From Fusobacterium ulcerans ATCC 49185 (GTDB lineage: Bacteria; Fusobacteriota; Fusobacteriia; Fusobacteriales; Fusobacteriaceae), in the NCBI RefSeq assembly GCF_900683735.1, contig NZ_LR215979.1:2046001-2110000 (forward strand): 64,000 nucleotides of DNA, read 5' to 3'. The translations under genes and the position numbers were made by a program. How positions within the stretch are numbered: the stretch's first letter is position 1; the number at the start of each line of letters is the position of its first letter. The notes beneath the pieces were generated by a model, which saw nothing but the letters and a program-made list of their open reading frames with translations, was not told where the DNA came from and made no database searches. This document shows, one piece after another, positions 17,448-26,874 of the stretch.

Positions 17448-17927
17448 ATGAAAAAAAATATTGATTGGAAAGTAATGTTAGGAACTGGTACTGTTATTTT
17501 AGGAATAGCAGTAATAATACTGATAGGTATCTATAATATCAATGATTTGAAGGAAGCAAGGAAAGCAGAAGCTACTCTAAAAAATTTAAGAGAACTTAGA
17601 GTAGCTCTTGAAAAATATTATATTTTAACTAAAGATTATCCTGATCTTACTAAAGATGGAGCAAAAGATAATCTTAAAATCTTAGACTTTAAAGCTCCTA
17701 CTGGAGAAATTATTTCTTTTGCAGAAATATATGGGAGAAATAGTATTCCTAAAACTCCTGAAAATGAAAGAGTAAATGGCAGTAATGAGATTTACAATAC
17801 AAATGACTTTAGGAATGGAACAAATATAGGTGGATGGAATTACGACTATTCTGGTCGTACAGGAGAAATCCATGCTAACTTGCCATTCAATGTTTTTTCA
17901 CAAAACATGAACTGGTGTGAACATTAA
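17448..17927 (+). CDS. Type II secretion / type IV pilin-like (pseudopilin) protein
   Basis: A 159-residue protein with a short basic cytoplasmic end, one N-terminal hydrophobic helix (about residues 10-28), an amphipathic continuation (LKEARKAEATLKNLRELRVALEKYYIL), and a C-terminal GGWNYDYSGRTGEIHANLP block like the GspG/PulG pseudopilin end. The usual prepilin peptidase site (G followed by F/M-T-L-x-E) is not evident, so it may stay as a membrane-anchored protein. It lies 9 bp after yqeH and before a flavoprotein, with no other secretion genes near. Function unknown beyond the fold resemblance. Confidence 0.65.
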   Translation: MKKNIDWKVMLGTGTVILGIAVIILIGIYNINDLKEARKAEATLKNLRELRVALEKYYILTKDYPDLTKDGAKDNLKILDFKAPTGEIISFAEIYGRNSIPKTPENERVNGSNEIYNTNDFRNGTNIGGWNYDYSGRTGEIHANLPFNVFSQNMNWCEH

Positions 17928-17954
17928 AAAAGAATTATGCTGGAGGTTAAAATA

Positions 17955-19349
17955 GTGAAATATGACATTATCTTTTTAGGTGGTGGACAATCTGGAGTAT
18001 TTGGTGCTTATGAAGCTGCTGAAAAAAAAGAGGGAGCTAAGATTCTTATTATTGATAAAGGAAAAATGCTCAAACAAAGGGTATGTCCAAAAGAAACTCT
18101 AGGGAAATGTGTAAATTGCCCTACTTGTTCAATAATTTATGGAGTGAGTGGTGCTGGAGCTTTTTCTGACTCAAAATTCAACATGGATTATAGAGTTGGA
18201 GGAGATGTACATAATGTAACAGGAAAAAAAATAGTTAATGATACTATTCAATATGTAGTAAACATATATAGAAAATTTGGATTTAATGAAAAACCAGCAG
18301 GAATGAATTATAATTCAGTTATGGAAAAAATAAAAAGAGGATGTATTGAAAATGGAATTCAGCTTGTTGATACACCTACTATGCATCTTGGAACTGATGG
18401 TTCAAGAAAGTTATACACTCAGCTCATAGATTATTTAATTGAAAAAGGTATAGAATTTGCTACTGAAAGAGAAATAGATAGCCTTATTATTGAGAATGGA
18501 AAAATCAAAGGAGTAACTGTAACTCATAAAGGAAAAAAAGAGGAATATTATTCTGATAATGTGGTCATTGGAATGGGAAGAAGTGGTGCCCAAAAGATGA
18601 TGGACCTATGCAAAGAGCATAATATAAAATATGAAAATGGTGCTATTGATATTGGAGTAAGAGCTGAAATTCCTGATATTATTATGAAAGAAATCAATGA
18701 AAACTTCTATGAAGCAAAAATGATTTATTACTCTAGAAACTACAGAGATAAAATGAGAACTTTCTGTAGCAACCCTAGTGGATTTATTGCTGCTGAAAAA
18801 TATGAAGATGACTTTGTTCTTGCCAATGGACATGCCTATAAAGATAGGAAATCTACTAATACAAATCTAGCTTTACTGTGCACTAAAAAATTTACAGAAC
18901 CATTTAATCAGCCATTTGAATATGCAACTGCAATAGCTAAAATGTCATCTATGCTTACTGGTGGTAAACTTTTAGTTCAATCTTATATAGATTTAAAAGC
19001 TGGAAGAAGATCTACTGATGAAAAACTTTCAAGATTAAATATTCTTCCTACTACTGAAGATTATGTAGCTGGAGATATAGCTTTAGCATGTCCTCAAAGA
19101 CTTCTGGATAATATAATGGAATTTATTGAAGTTCTTGATAAAATTACTCCTGGATTTGCCTCAGGTGATCTTCTGCTTTATTTCCCTGAAATAAAATTCA
19201 GAAGTACAAGAATAGAAATAACTAAAGATATGGAAACAAGTATAAAAGGACTTTATGCTGCTGGAGATAGTTCTGGTTATGGAAGTGGATTAAATATAGC
19301 TGCTGTAATGGGAATATTAGCTGTAAGAGATATATTAACTAAATTATAA
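17955..19349 (+). CDS. FAD-dependent oxidoreductase of the COG2509 type
   Basis: About 464 residues from GTG 17955, which follows GGAGGT with seven bases of spacing; the ATG at 17937 precedes the ribosome site. The N-terminal FAD-binding fold is YDIIFLGGGQSGVFGAYEA. A Cys-rich stretch CPKETLGKCVNCPTCSIIYG (five Cys, residues about 45-65) leads into GVSGAGAFSDSKFN, a signature of this uncharacterised dehydrogenase family, and the C-terminus has GLYAAGDSSGYGSGLNIAAVMG. The Cys cluster could be redox active or bind metal. Substrate unknown. A strong terminator follows, ending the topA-to-here gene train. Confidence 0.88.
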   Translation: MKYDIIFLGGGQSGVFGAYEAAEKKEGAKILIIDKGKMLKQRVCPKETLGKCVNCPTCSIIYGVSGAGAFSDSKFNMDYRVGGDVHNVTGKKIVNDTIQYVVNIYRKFGFNEKPAGMNYNSVMEKIKRGCIENGIQLVDTPTMHLGTDGSRKLYTQLIDYLIEKGIEFATEREIDSLIIENGKIKGVTVTHKGKKEEYYSDNVVIGMGRSGAQKMMDLCKEHNIKYENGAIDIGVRAEIPDIIMKEINENFYEAKMIYYSRNYRDKMRTFCSNPSGFIAAEKYEDDFVLANGHAYKDRKSTNTNLALLCTKKFTEPFNQPFEYATAIAKMSSMLTGGKLLVQSYIDLKAGRRSTDEKLSRLNILPTTEDYVAGDIALACPQRLLDNIMEFIEVLDKITPGFASGDLLLYFPEIKFRSTRIEITKDMETSIKGLYAAGDSSGYGSGLNIAAVMGILAVRDILTKL

Positions 19350-19356
19350 TATTTAA

Positions 19357-19410
19357 AATAACACTGTTCTATGAAATTAAAAATTTTCTAGTCAGTGTTA
19401 TTTTTTTATT
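19357..19410 (+). terminator. Rho-independent terminator after the COG2509 gene
   Basis: AATAACACTG (19357-19366) pairs perfectly with CAGTGTTATT (19393-19402) and is followed by a T-run. Confidence 0.85.
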
Positions 19411-19466
19411 TCACTGTGCAAAGAGAGAAAAATGCTCATATCTGGATTCATTTTCACTCTTTTAAA

Positions 19467-19495
19467 TTGAAAAACTGTATAAAGTATGGTAAAAT
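19467..19495 (+). promoter_or_regulatory. Sigma-70-type promoter of ftsY
   Basis: TTGAAA (19467-19472), 17 bases, TAAAAT (19490-19495), with a TG one base before the -10. It lies about 37 bp before the ftsY ATG and just after a terminator. Confidence 0.65.
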
Positions 19496-19531
19496 TAATG
19501 AAAAGAAGTTATTTTTAGGAGGACATAATAA

Positions 19532-20680
19532 ATGGGTTTTTTCAGCAAACTTTTTAAAAAAGATAAAAATGAGGAAGAAAAGAGTAATGTCACTGTTGCT
19601 GGTGTTGAAATCTCTGAAATTCTTGAAGAAAATAAAGAAAAAACAGAAGTTGAAATAGAAGAAGAAATAATTGAATCTACCCCTGAAGAAAAAGAGAAAA
19701 ATTTAACTGAGCCTATACTTGAAGAATTGGAAGAAACTGTTTCAGAAACAAGGAAAGAAGAGGAGAACAAAGGTTTTTTTACTTCACTCAAAGATAAACT
19801 TTTCAAATCTAGAGAAGGATTATTTGGAAAATTAAAGTCTTTCATATTAGGAAGAAGTGTAATAGATTTTGAAATGTATGAAGAATTGGAAGATATTCTT
19901 ATTCAATCAGATATTGGTATGGATATGACAGTAAAAATAGTTGGTGCTTTAGAAAAAGAGGTAAAAAAGAGAGGAATAAAAGATCCTAAAGATATTTATC
20001 CTATCTTAAAAGAGGTTATGGAAGGTTTCCTTGTTAAAGATGGAAACGATATTATTATAGAAGAGGGTAAATTAAATGTCATTCTTGTAGTTGGTGTAAA
20101 TGGAGTAGGAAAAACTACTACAATTGGTAAACTGGCTGCTAAATTTATAAAAGATGGCAAAAAAGTTATTTTAGGTGCTGGAGATACATTTAGAGCTGCT
20201 GCAATTGAACAGCTTGAAGAATGGGCAAAAAGGTCTGGTGCTGAAATAGTTAAAAGTACACAAGGTTCTGATCCTGGGGCTGTTGTCTTTGATACACTTG
20301 CTGCTGCTGAATCAAGAGGAGCAGATATAGCTATTATAGACACTGCTGGAAGGCTTCATAATAAAAACAACTTAATGAAAGAATTAGAAAAAATTCATAA
20401 TATCATTAAGAAAAAATTAGGTGATCAGCATTATGAATCTATTCTAGTAATAGATGGTACCACTGGTCAGAATGGACTTTCACAAGCAAAAGTTTTCAAT
20501 GAAGTAACTGATTTAACTGGTTTCATAATAACTAAATTAGACGGAACTGCTAAAGGGGGGATTGTGTTCAGTATATCTGAAGAGATTAAAAAACCAATTA
20601 AGTTTATTGGAGTAGGCGAAAAGATTGAAGATTTAAGGAAGTTTGATGCAAAAGAATATATACAAGCTATATTTGACTAA
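19532..20680 (+). CDS. ftsY: Signal recognition particle receptor FtsY
   Basis: A 382-residue SRP GTPase that receives ribosome-SRP complexes at the membrane. Residues 1-90 are a strongly acidic, Lys/Glu-rich A domain as in other FtsY proteins; the four-helix N domain follows, then the G domain with GVNGVGKTTTIGKLA, DTFRAAAIEQLEEWA, DTAGRLHN and TKLDGTAKGG. The ATG at 19532 follows TTAGGAGGACA. It has its own promoter and is followed by a gap before pta. ffh and scRNA are not in the window. Confidence 0.97.
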   Translation: MGFFSKLFKKDKNEEEKSNVTVAGVEISEILEENKEKTEVEIEEEIIESTPEEKEKNLTEPILEELEETVSETRKEEENKGFFTSLKDKLFKSREGLFGKLKSFILGRSVIDFEMYEELEDILIQSDIGMDMTVKIVGALEKEVKKRGIKDPKDIYPILKEVMEGFLVKDGNDIIIEEGKLNVILVVGVNGVGKTTTIGKLAAKFIKDGKKVILGAGDTFRAAAIEQLEEWAKRSGAEIVKSTQGSDPGAVVFDTLAAAESRGADIAIIDTAGRLHNKNNLMKELEKIHNIIKKKLGDQHYESILVIDGTTGQNGLSQAKVFNEVTDLTGFIITKLDGTAKGGIVFSISEEIKKPIKFIGVGEKIEDLRKFDAKEYIQAIFD

Positions 20681-20833
20681 TATTATACTTTTATTTTGTA
20701 AATGTTTTTCGAAAACAATTGTAATTATAGTTAAAATTTGTTAGTATATATTTAACACTTGAGGGATAAGTTTGTCCTGTGAACATGAAAAGATAAAAAT
20801 CTAAAAATAAATAATATTAAGGAAGTGATTGTT

Positions 20834-21832
20834 TTGAGTTTTTTAGTTAAAATAAGAGAAAAAGCAAGAACAGTTGGTAAAACAGTTGTATTACCAGAAG
20901 GAAAAGATGAAAGAGTAGTTACTGCTGCAGCTAAAATAGTTGAATTAGGAGTAGCTAAACCTGTAGTTTTAGGAATCAGAGAGGATATGGAAAGAGTTGC
21001 TAATGACTTAGGAATATCTTTAAAAGGTGTAGAAATAATCGAAATCGCTAATTCTCCAAAATTAGACGAATATGCAACTAAATTTGCTGAATTAAGAGCA
21101 AAAAAAGGAATGACTTTTGAAAAAGCTAAAGAAATCATGTCAACTGATCCTAACTTCTATGGAGCTATGATGGTAAAAATGAAAGATGCTGATGCTATGG
21201 TATCTGGATCAGATTCCCCTACAGCTGATGTATTAAGAGCTGGATTACAAATCATAGGAACTAAACCTGGAATAAAAACTGTTTCTTCTATGTTTGTTAT
21301 GGAACTTACAGAAAGACAAGAAACTTATGGAGAAGTTTTACTATTTGGAGATTGTTCAGTTATCCCAGTTCCAACTTCTGAACAATTAGCAGATATCGCT
21401 GAAGCATCAGTTATTACTGCTAAAAACGTAGTAGGAATGGAAGGAAAAGTTGCTTTGATGACTTTCTCAACTAAAGGTTCTGCAAACCACCCTGATATCG
21501 ATGTAGTAAAAGAAGCTGGAAATATCTTAAAAGAAAGAGGAGTTACATTCCCTTATGAAGCTGAGATACAAGCTGATGCTGCTATCGTTAAATCAGTGGC
21601 AATGAAAAAATGTCCAGAGTCTAAAGTTGCTGGAAGTGCTAACATATTAGTTTTCCCTAACCTTGCAGCTGGAAACATTGGATACAAATTAGTTCAAAGA
21701 TTAGCTGGTGCTAATGCTTATGGTCCATTAATTCAAGGACTTGCATCTCCTATCAATGACTTATCAAGAGGATGTTCAGTAGATGACATCGTAAACCTAG
21801 TAGCAATTACAGCAGTTCAAGCAGCTGAATAA
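20834..21832 (+). CDS. pta: Phosphate acetyltransferase
   Basis: About 332 residues from TTG 20834 (AAGGAAGTGA upstream; the GTG at 20825 lies within that site). The short, single-domain form of Pta: it exchanges CoA and phosphate on acetyl groups, making acetyl-phosphate. Seen are VVLPEGKDERVVTAAAKIVE, the substrate-loop VSGSDSPTADVLRAGLQIIG, PVPTSEQLADIA, and the C-terminal SANILVFPNLAAGNIGYKLV followed by RLAGANAYGPLIQGL. It directly precedes ackA and nifJ; together they turn pyruvate into acetate with ATP formation. Codon use is more regulated than its neighbours (more ATC and AAC), consistent with high expression. Confidence 0.97.
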   Translation: MSFLVKIREKARTVGKTVVLPEGKDERVVTAAAKIVELGVAKPVVLGIREDMERVANDLGISLKGVEIIEIANSPKLDEYATKFAELRAKKGMTFEKAKEIMSTDPNFYGAMMVKMKDADAMVSGSDSPTADVLRAGLQIIGTKPGIKTVSSMFVMELTERQETYGEVLLFGDCSVIPVPTSEQLADIAEASVITAKNVVGMEGKVALMTFSTKGSANHPDIDVVKEAGNILKERGVTFPYEAEIQADAAIVKSVAMKKCPESKVAGSANILVFPNLAAGNIGYKLVQRLAGANAYGPLIQGLASPINDLSRGCSVDDIVNLVAITAVQAAE

Positions 21833-21867
21833 TAATAAAAAATATAATCTTGGAGGTTAAACGTATA

Positions 21868-23070
21868 ATGAAAGTTTTAGTAATAAACTGTGGAAGTTCA
21901 TCATTAAAATATCAATTAATGAATCCTGAAACTAAAGAAGTATTTGCAAAAGGACTTTGTGAGAGAATCGGAATCGATGGTTCTAGAATGGAATATGAAG
22001 TACCTGCTAAAGATTTTGAAATTGAAATAAAAAAACCTATGCCTACTCATAAAGAAGCATTAGAATTAGTAATTGATGCTATAGTTGACAAAGAACATGG
22101 AGTTATCGCTTCTGTTGAAGAAGTTGGAGCTATTGGACATAGAATGGTACATGGTGGGGAAACATTTGCTTCATCTGTATTATTAAATGAAGATGTTATG
22201 AAAGCTGTTGAAGAAAACAATGACCTTGCACCATTACACAACCCAGCTAACTTAATGGGTGTAAGAACTTGTATGGCTCTTATGCCTGGTAAACCTAATG
22301 TAGGAGTTTTCGATACTGCATTCCACCAAACAATGCCAGCTAAAGCATATATGTATGCTTTGCCATATGAAGATTATAAAGAATTAAAAGTTAGAAAATA
22401 TGGATTCCATGGAACATCTCATCTTTATGTTTCTGAAACAATGAGAGAAATCATGGGAAATCCTGAACACTCAAAAATCATCGTTTGCCACCTAGGAAAC
22501 GGAGCATCTATGTCAGCTGTAGTAGATGGAAAATGTGTTGATACTTCAATGGGACTTACTCCATTGCAAGGTCTTATGATGGGAACTAGATGTGGAGATA
22601 TTGACCCAGCTGCAGTTCTATTTATCAAAAACAAAAGAGGATTAACTGATAAAGAAATGGATAACAGATTAAACAAAGAATCTGGAATATTGGGAATCTA
22701 TGGAAAATCTTCTGACTGCAGAGATATGGAAAATGGTGTAGCTGAAGGAGATGAAAGAGCTATACTTGCTGAAGAAATGTTTATTTACAAAATTAAATCT
22801 TATGTAGGAGCTTATGCTGCTGCTATGGGTGGAGTAGACGCAATCTGTTTCGCTGGAGGAATTGGAGAAAATGCTGCTGGAATAAGAGAAGCTGTTATCA
22901 GTGGACTTGAATTCATGGGAGCAAAAATTGACAAAGAAGTTAACTCAGTTAGAAAAAAAGGAAATGTAAAACTTTCTACTGAAGATTCTAAAGTTTTAGT
23001 TTATAAAATACCTACAAATGAAGAGCTTGTAATAGCTAGAGATACTTATAAAATTGTTTCTGGAAAATAA
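21868..23070 (+). CDS. ackA: Acetate kinase
   Basis: About 400 residues from ATG 21868, seven or so bases after TTGGAGGTT; the family start MKVLVINCGSSSLKYQL fits exactly. It transfers phosphate from acetyl-phosphate to ADP. Other motifs: HRMVHGGE (catalytic Arg and His), PLHNPANLMG, VFDTAFHQTMP, RKYGFHGTSH, CHLGNGASMSAV, DTSMGLTPLQGLMMGTRCGD, and FAGGIGENA. It lies 35 bp behind pta on the same strand. The stop is followed by an A/T-rich gap with the nifJ promoter. Confidence 0.98.
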   Translation: MKVLVINCGSSSLKYQLMNPETKEVFAKGLCERIGIDGSRMEYEVPAKDFEIEIKKPMPTHKEALELVIDAIVDKEHGVIASVEEVGAIGHRMVHGGETFASSVLLNEDVMKAVEENNDLAPLHNPANLMGVRTCMALMPGKPNVGVFDTAFHQTMPAKAYMYALPYEDYKELKVRKYGFHGTSHLYVSETMREIMGNPEHSKIIVCHLGNGASMSAVVDGKCVDTSMGLTPLQGLMMGTRCGDIDPAAVLFIKNKRGLTDKEMDNRLNKESGILGIYGKSSDCRDMENGVAEGDERAILAEEMFIYKIKSYVGAYAAAMGGVDAICFAGGIGENAAGIREAVISGLEFMGAKIDKEVNSVRKKGNVKLSTEDSKVLVYKIPTNEELVIARDTYKIVSGK

Positions 23071-23105
23071 TTTGTTAAAAAATATCAAAAAAAGTGAATT
23101 TATAA

Positions 23106-23140
23106 TTGACAAATTTTAATAATGATTTAAAATATATAGT
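23106..23140 (+). promoter_or_regulatory. Probable promoter of nifJ/por
   Basis: A consensus -35 TTGACA at 23106-23111 is followed by an A/T-rich stretch with several possible -10 sequences (AAATAT, TATATA, TATAGT) at 23130-23140; none has ideal spacing. It lies about 50-80 bp before the gene. Confidence 0.4.
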
Positions 23141-23186
23141 AGAGTAATTTTTTTAAAATACTTTAAAATTATAGGAGGATATTGTA

Positions 23187-26100
23187 ATGGTTAAAAAAAT
23201 GCAGACTATGGACGGTAACCAAGCTGCTGCGTACGCTTCATATGCGTTCACAGAAGTAGCAGGAATCTACCCAATCACTCCATCATCTCCAATGGCAGAG
23301 TACACAGATGAATGGGCTTCAAAAGGAATGAAAAATATTTTCGGAGTACCAGTAAAAGTAGTAGAAATGCAATCAGAAGCAGGAGCTGCTGGAACTGTAC
23401 ATGGATCTTTACAGGCAGGGGCACTAACAACAACTTATACTGCTTCTCAAGGATTATTACTAAAAATACCTAACATGTATAAAATAGCTGGAGAACTTCT
23501 TCCAGGAGTTATCCATGTATCAGCAAGAGCACTATCAGCTCAAGCATTATCTATCTTTGGAGATCACCAAGATATATATGCTGCTAGACAAACTGGATTT
23601 GCTATGTTAGCAACTAACTCAGTTCAAGAAGTTATGGACCTTGCAGGAGTAGCTCACTTAGCAGCTATTAAAACAAGAATTCCTTTCATGCACTTCTTTG
23701 ATGGATTCAGAACTTCTCATGAAATTCAAAAAGTAGAAGTTATGGACTATGAAGTTTTCAAAAACTTAATAGATATGAAGGAAGTTCAAGCTTTCAGAGA
23801 AAGAGCTCTTAACCCTGAGCATCCAGTAACTAGAGGAACTGCTGAAAATGATGATATTTATTTCCAAGCTAGAGAAGCTCAAAATAAATTCTATGATGCA
23901 GTACCTGATGTAGTTGCTCACTACATGGCTGAAATCTCTAAAGTAACTGGAAGAGATTATAAGCCTTTTAATTACTACGGAGCTCCAGATGCAGAAAGAA
24001 TCATCATTGCTATGGGATCTATCTGCCCTATATCTGAAGAAACAATTGATTATTTAAATGCTAAAGGAGAAAAAGTTGGATTAGTTTCTGTACACTTATT
24101 CAGACCATTCTCTGAAAAATACTTCTTTGATGTATTACCTAAAACAGTTAAGAAAATAGCTGTATTAGATAGAACTAAAGAACCTGGATCAGTTGGAGAA
24201 CCTTTATTACAAGATATCCAATCTATTTTCTATGGAAAAGAAAATGCTCCAATAATCGTTGGAGGAAGATATGGACTATCTTCTAAAGATACTACTCCTG
24301 CCCAAGTAGTTGCAGTATTTGAAAACTTAAAATTAGATCAACCTAAAAATAAATTTACTGTTGGTATCGTTGATGACGTTACTTTCACTTCACTAGAAGT
24401 TGGAGCACCTATATCTGTTACTAGCCCAGATGTTAAAGAATGTTTATTCTTTGGACTTGGAGCTGATGGTACAGTTGGAGCTAATAAAAACTCTATCAAA
24501 ATCATTGGAGACAAAACTGATTTATATGCTCAAGGATACTTCGCATATGACTCTAAAAAATCAGGAGGGGTTACTAGATCTCACTTAAGATTTGGAAAAA
24601 CTCCTATAAAAGCAAGTTACCTAATTTCTAACCCAAGTTTTGTTGCTTGTTCAGTACCAGCTTACTTACATCTATATGATATGACTTCAGGAATCAGAAA
24701 AGGTGGATCTTTCTTGATCAACTGTATCTGGACTCCAGAAGAAGCTATAAAAGAAATCCCAGCTAAAGTTAAAAGAGATTTAGCTAAAAATGGAGCTAGA
24801 TTATTCATAATCAATGCTACTGCTCTAGCTGAAGAAATTGGATTAGGACAAAGAACTAATACAATCATGCAAGCTGCTTTCTTCAAATTAGCTGATATTA
24901 TTCCATTTGAAGAAGCTCAACAATATATGAAAGACTATGCTAAAAAATCTTATGCTAAAAAAGGTGACGATATTGTTCAAATGAACTATAGCGCTATTGA
25001 TAAAGGAGCAGAAGGATTAGTTGAAGTTCCAGTAGATCCAGCTTGGGCTGATCTTGATGTTACTTGTGATTGTTCAGGACACGAACATGAAAATTGTTGT
25101 TGTGGAACTTGCAGCAGCGAAATGACTAAAACTGAGAAATTTGTAGAAAAAATTGCTAAACCAATTAATGCTATAAAAGGATATGATTTACCAGTATCTG
25201 CATTTGATGGATATGAAGATGGTACTTTTGAAAACGGAACTTCTGCTTTTGAAAAAAGAGGAATTGCAGTTCATGTTCCTGTATGGATTGCTGAAAACTG
25301 TATCCAATGTAACCAATGTTCATATGTATGTCCTCATGCAGTTTTAAGACCATTCTTAATGACTGCTGAAGAAAAAGCAGCTTCTCCAGTTGAATTAAAA
25401 ACTATAAAACCAATTGGAAAAGGATTAGAAGGATTTGAATATAGAATGCAAGTTTCTGCTCTAGATTGTACTGGATGTGGATCTTGTGCTAATACATGTC
25501 CTGCTAAAGAAAAAGCTCTAGTTATGAAACCTATTGCTGATTCTCTAGAAGCTGGAGAAGACAGAAAAGCTGGATATATGTTCAATAATGTTGAATATAG
25601 AAGTGACTTAATGTCTAAAGATACTGTAAAAGGATCTCAATTTGCTCAACCATTATTCGAATTCCATGGTGCTTGTCCAGGATGTGGAGAAACTCCATAC
25701 CTTAAAGCAATTACTCAATTATTTGGAGATAGAATGATGATAGCTAATGCTACTGGATGTTCTTCAATATACAGTGGATCTGCTCCTGCTACTCCATATA
25801 CAACTAATAAAAATGGACATGGACCTTCATGGGCTTCTTCTCTATTTGAAGATAATGCTGAGTTCGGAATGGGAATGCATGTAGCTGTTGAAACTATGAG
25901 AGACAGACTTCAAAACATAATGGAAGAAAGCATGGATAAAGTTCCAGCAGAAGTTGCTGAACTATTCAAAGAATGGATTGCAAACAGATCATCAGCTGCT
26001 AAAACTCAAGAAGTTTCTGCTAAAATAATTGCTGCTCTTGAAGGAAAAGACTGTGAAATCTGTAAAGAGATCTTAAGTTTAAAACAATATTTAATCAAAA

Positions 26101-26771
26101 AATCTCAATGGATCTTCGGAGGAGACGGTTGGGCATATGACATCGGTTATGGTGGAGTTGACCACGTTTTAGCTTCTAAAGAAGATATAAACATAGTAGT
26201 ACTAGATACAGAAGTTTACTCTAATACTGGAGGACAAGCTTCTAAATCAACACCTACAGGAGCAATTGCAAAATTCGCTGCTGCTGGTAAATCAGTTAAG
26301 AAAAAAGACCTTGCTGCTATAGCTATGTCTTATGGACATATTTATGTTGCACAAGTTTGTATGGGTGCAAACCAACAACAATACCTAAAAGCTCTTAAAG
26401 AAGCTGAAGCATACAATGGACCATCTCTAATCATAGCTTACTCTCCATGTATTAACCATGGATTAAAGAAAGGTATGTCTAAAGTTCAAAATGAGATGAA
26501 ACTTGCTACTGAATGTGGATACTGGCCAATATTCAGATACAATCCAGCTCTTGAAGCAGAAGGTAAAAATCCATTACAAATAGATTCTAAAGAACCTAAC
26601 TGGGATAAATATGAAGAGTACTTATTAGGAGAAGTAAGATATGCTACTCTTTCTAAAGCTAACCCAGCTCACGCTAAAGAACTATTTGAATTAAATAAAT
26701 TTGAAGCTCAAAGAAGATGGAGACAATATAACAGACTTGCTTCTATGGACTTTGCTTCTGAAAAAAAATAA
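23187..26771 (+). CDS. nifJ: Pyruvate:ferredoxin (flavodoxin) oxidoreductase, single-chain
   Basis: A 1194-residue homodimeric PFOR that oxidises pyruvate and CoA to acetyl-CoA and CO2, reducing ferredoxin or flavodoxin. Domain order is normal: POR_N with the TYPITPSSPMAE-like start, domain II, gamma domain, two 4Fe-4S clusters (CIQCNQCSYVCPHAVLRP at about 713-730 and CTGCGSCANTCPAKEK at about 768-783), and the C-terminal TPP/cluster domain (CPGCGETPY; GGDGWAYDIGYGGVDH; NTGGQASKSTPTG). Odd: residues 627-642 form a Cys/His-rich insert with six Cys and two His between the gamma and ferredoxin domains, where relatives I recall have a plain linker. It follows ackA and has rich, regular codon use, as expected of a major protein. 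Confidence 0.97.
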   Translation: MVKKMQTMDGNQAAAYASYAFTEVAGIYPITPSSPMAEYTDEWASKGMKNIFGVPVKVVEMQSEAGAAGTVHGSLQAGALTTTYTASQGLLLKIPNMYKIAGELLPGVIHVSARALSAQALSIFGDHQDIYAARQTGFAMLATNSVQEVMDLAGVAHLAAIKTRIPFMHFFDGFRTSHEIQKVEVMDYEVFKNLIDMKEVQAFRERALNPEHPVTRGTAENDDIYFQAREAQNKFYDAVPDVVAHYMAEISKVTGRDYKPFNYYGAPDAERIIIAMGSICPISEETIDYLNAKGEKVGLVSVHLFRPFSEKYFFDVLPKTVKKIAVLDRTKEPGSVGEPLLQDIQSIFYGKENAPIIVGGRYGLSSKDTTPAQVVAVFENLKLDQPKNKFTVGIVDDVTFTSLEVGAPISVTSPDVKECLFFGLGADGTVGANKNSIKIIGDKTDLYAQGYFAYDSKKSGGVTRSHLRFGKTPIKASYLISNPSFVACSVPAYLHLYDMTSGIRKGGSFLINCIWTPEEAIKEIPAKVKRDLAKNGARLFIINATALAEEIGLGQRTNTIMQAAFFKLADIIPFEEAQQYMKDYAKKSYAKKGDDIVQMNYSAIDKGAEGLVEVPVDPAWADLDVTCDCSGHEHENCCCGTCSSEMTKTEKFVEKIAKPINAIKGYDLPVSAFDGYEDGTFENGTSAFEKRGIAVHVPVWIAENCIQCNQCSYVCPHAVLRPFLMTAEEKAASPVELKTIKPIGKGLEGFEYRMQVSALDCTGCGSCANTCPAKEKALVMKPIADSLEAGEDRKAGYMFNNVEYRSDLMSKDTVKGSQFAQPLFEFHGACPGCGETPYLKAITQLFGDRMMIANATGCSSIYSGSAPATPYTTNKNGHGPSWASSLFEDNAEFGMGMHVAVETMRDRLQNIMEESMDKVPAEVAELFKEWIANRSSAAKTQEVSAKIIAALEGKDCEICKEILSLKQYLIKKSQWIFGGDGWAYDIGYGGVDHVLASKEDINIVVLDTEVYSNTGGQASKSTPTGAIAKFAAAGKSVKKKDLAAIAMSYGHIYVAQVCMGANQQQYLKALKEAEAYNGPSLIIAYSPCINHGLKKGMSKVQNEMKLATECGYWPIFRYNPALEAEGKNPLQIDSKEPNWDKYEEYLLGEVRYATLSKANPAHAKELFELNKFEAQRRWRQYNRLASMDFASEKK

Positions 26772-26798
26772 TAAAGATTTAAATATCTAAGTATTTTT

Positions 26799-26828
26799 GA
26801 GACTGGCCTCTGGTCAGTCTCTTTTTTT
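26799..26828 (+). terminator. Terminator after nifJ
   Basis: GAGACTG (26799-26805) pairs with CAGTCTC (26815-26821), extended inward by three pairs around a 3-base loop, followed by T7. Confidence 0.9.
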
Positions 26829-26829
26829 A

Positions 26830-26838
26830 TGGTATAAT
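26830..26838 (+). promoter_or_regulatory. Extended -10 promoter element of the pentapeptide-repeat gene
   Basis: TGGTATAAT immediately after the nifJ terminator, 36 bp before the ATG at 26875; identical to the element before uvrB. Confidence 0.55.
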
Positions 26839-26874
26839 AAATTGAATAAATCTATTAATAGAAAAGGAGTTATT

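Noticed and set aside
19395-19658. 87-codon plus-strand frame overlapping the ftsY start
   Set aside because: Overlaps a promoter and the FtsY N-terminus in a different frame; composition is Lys/Phe noise.
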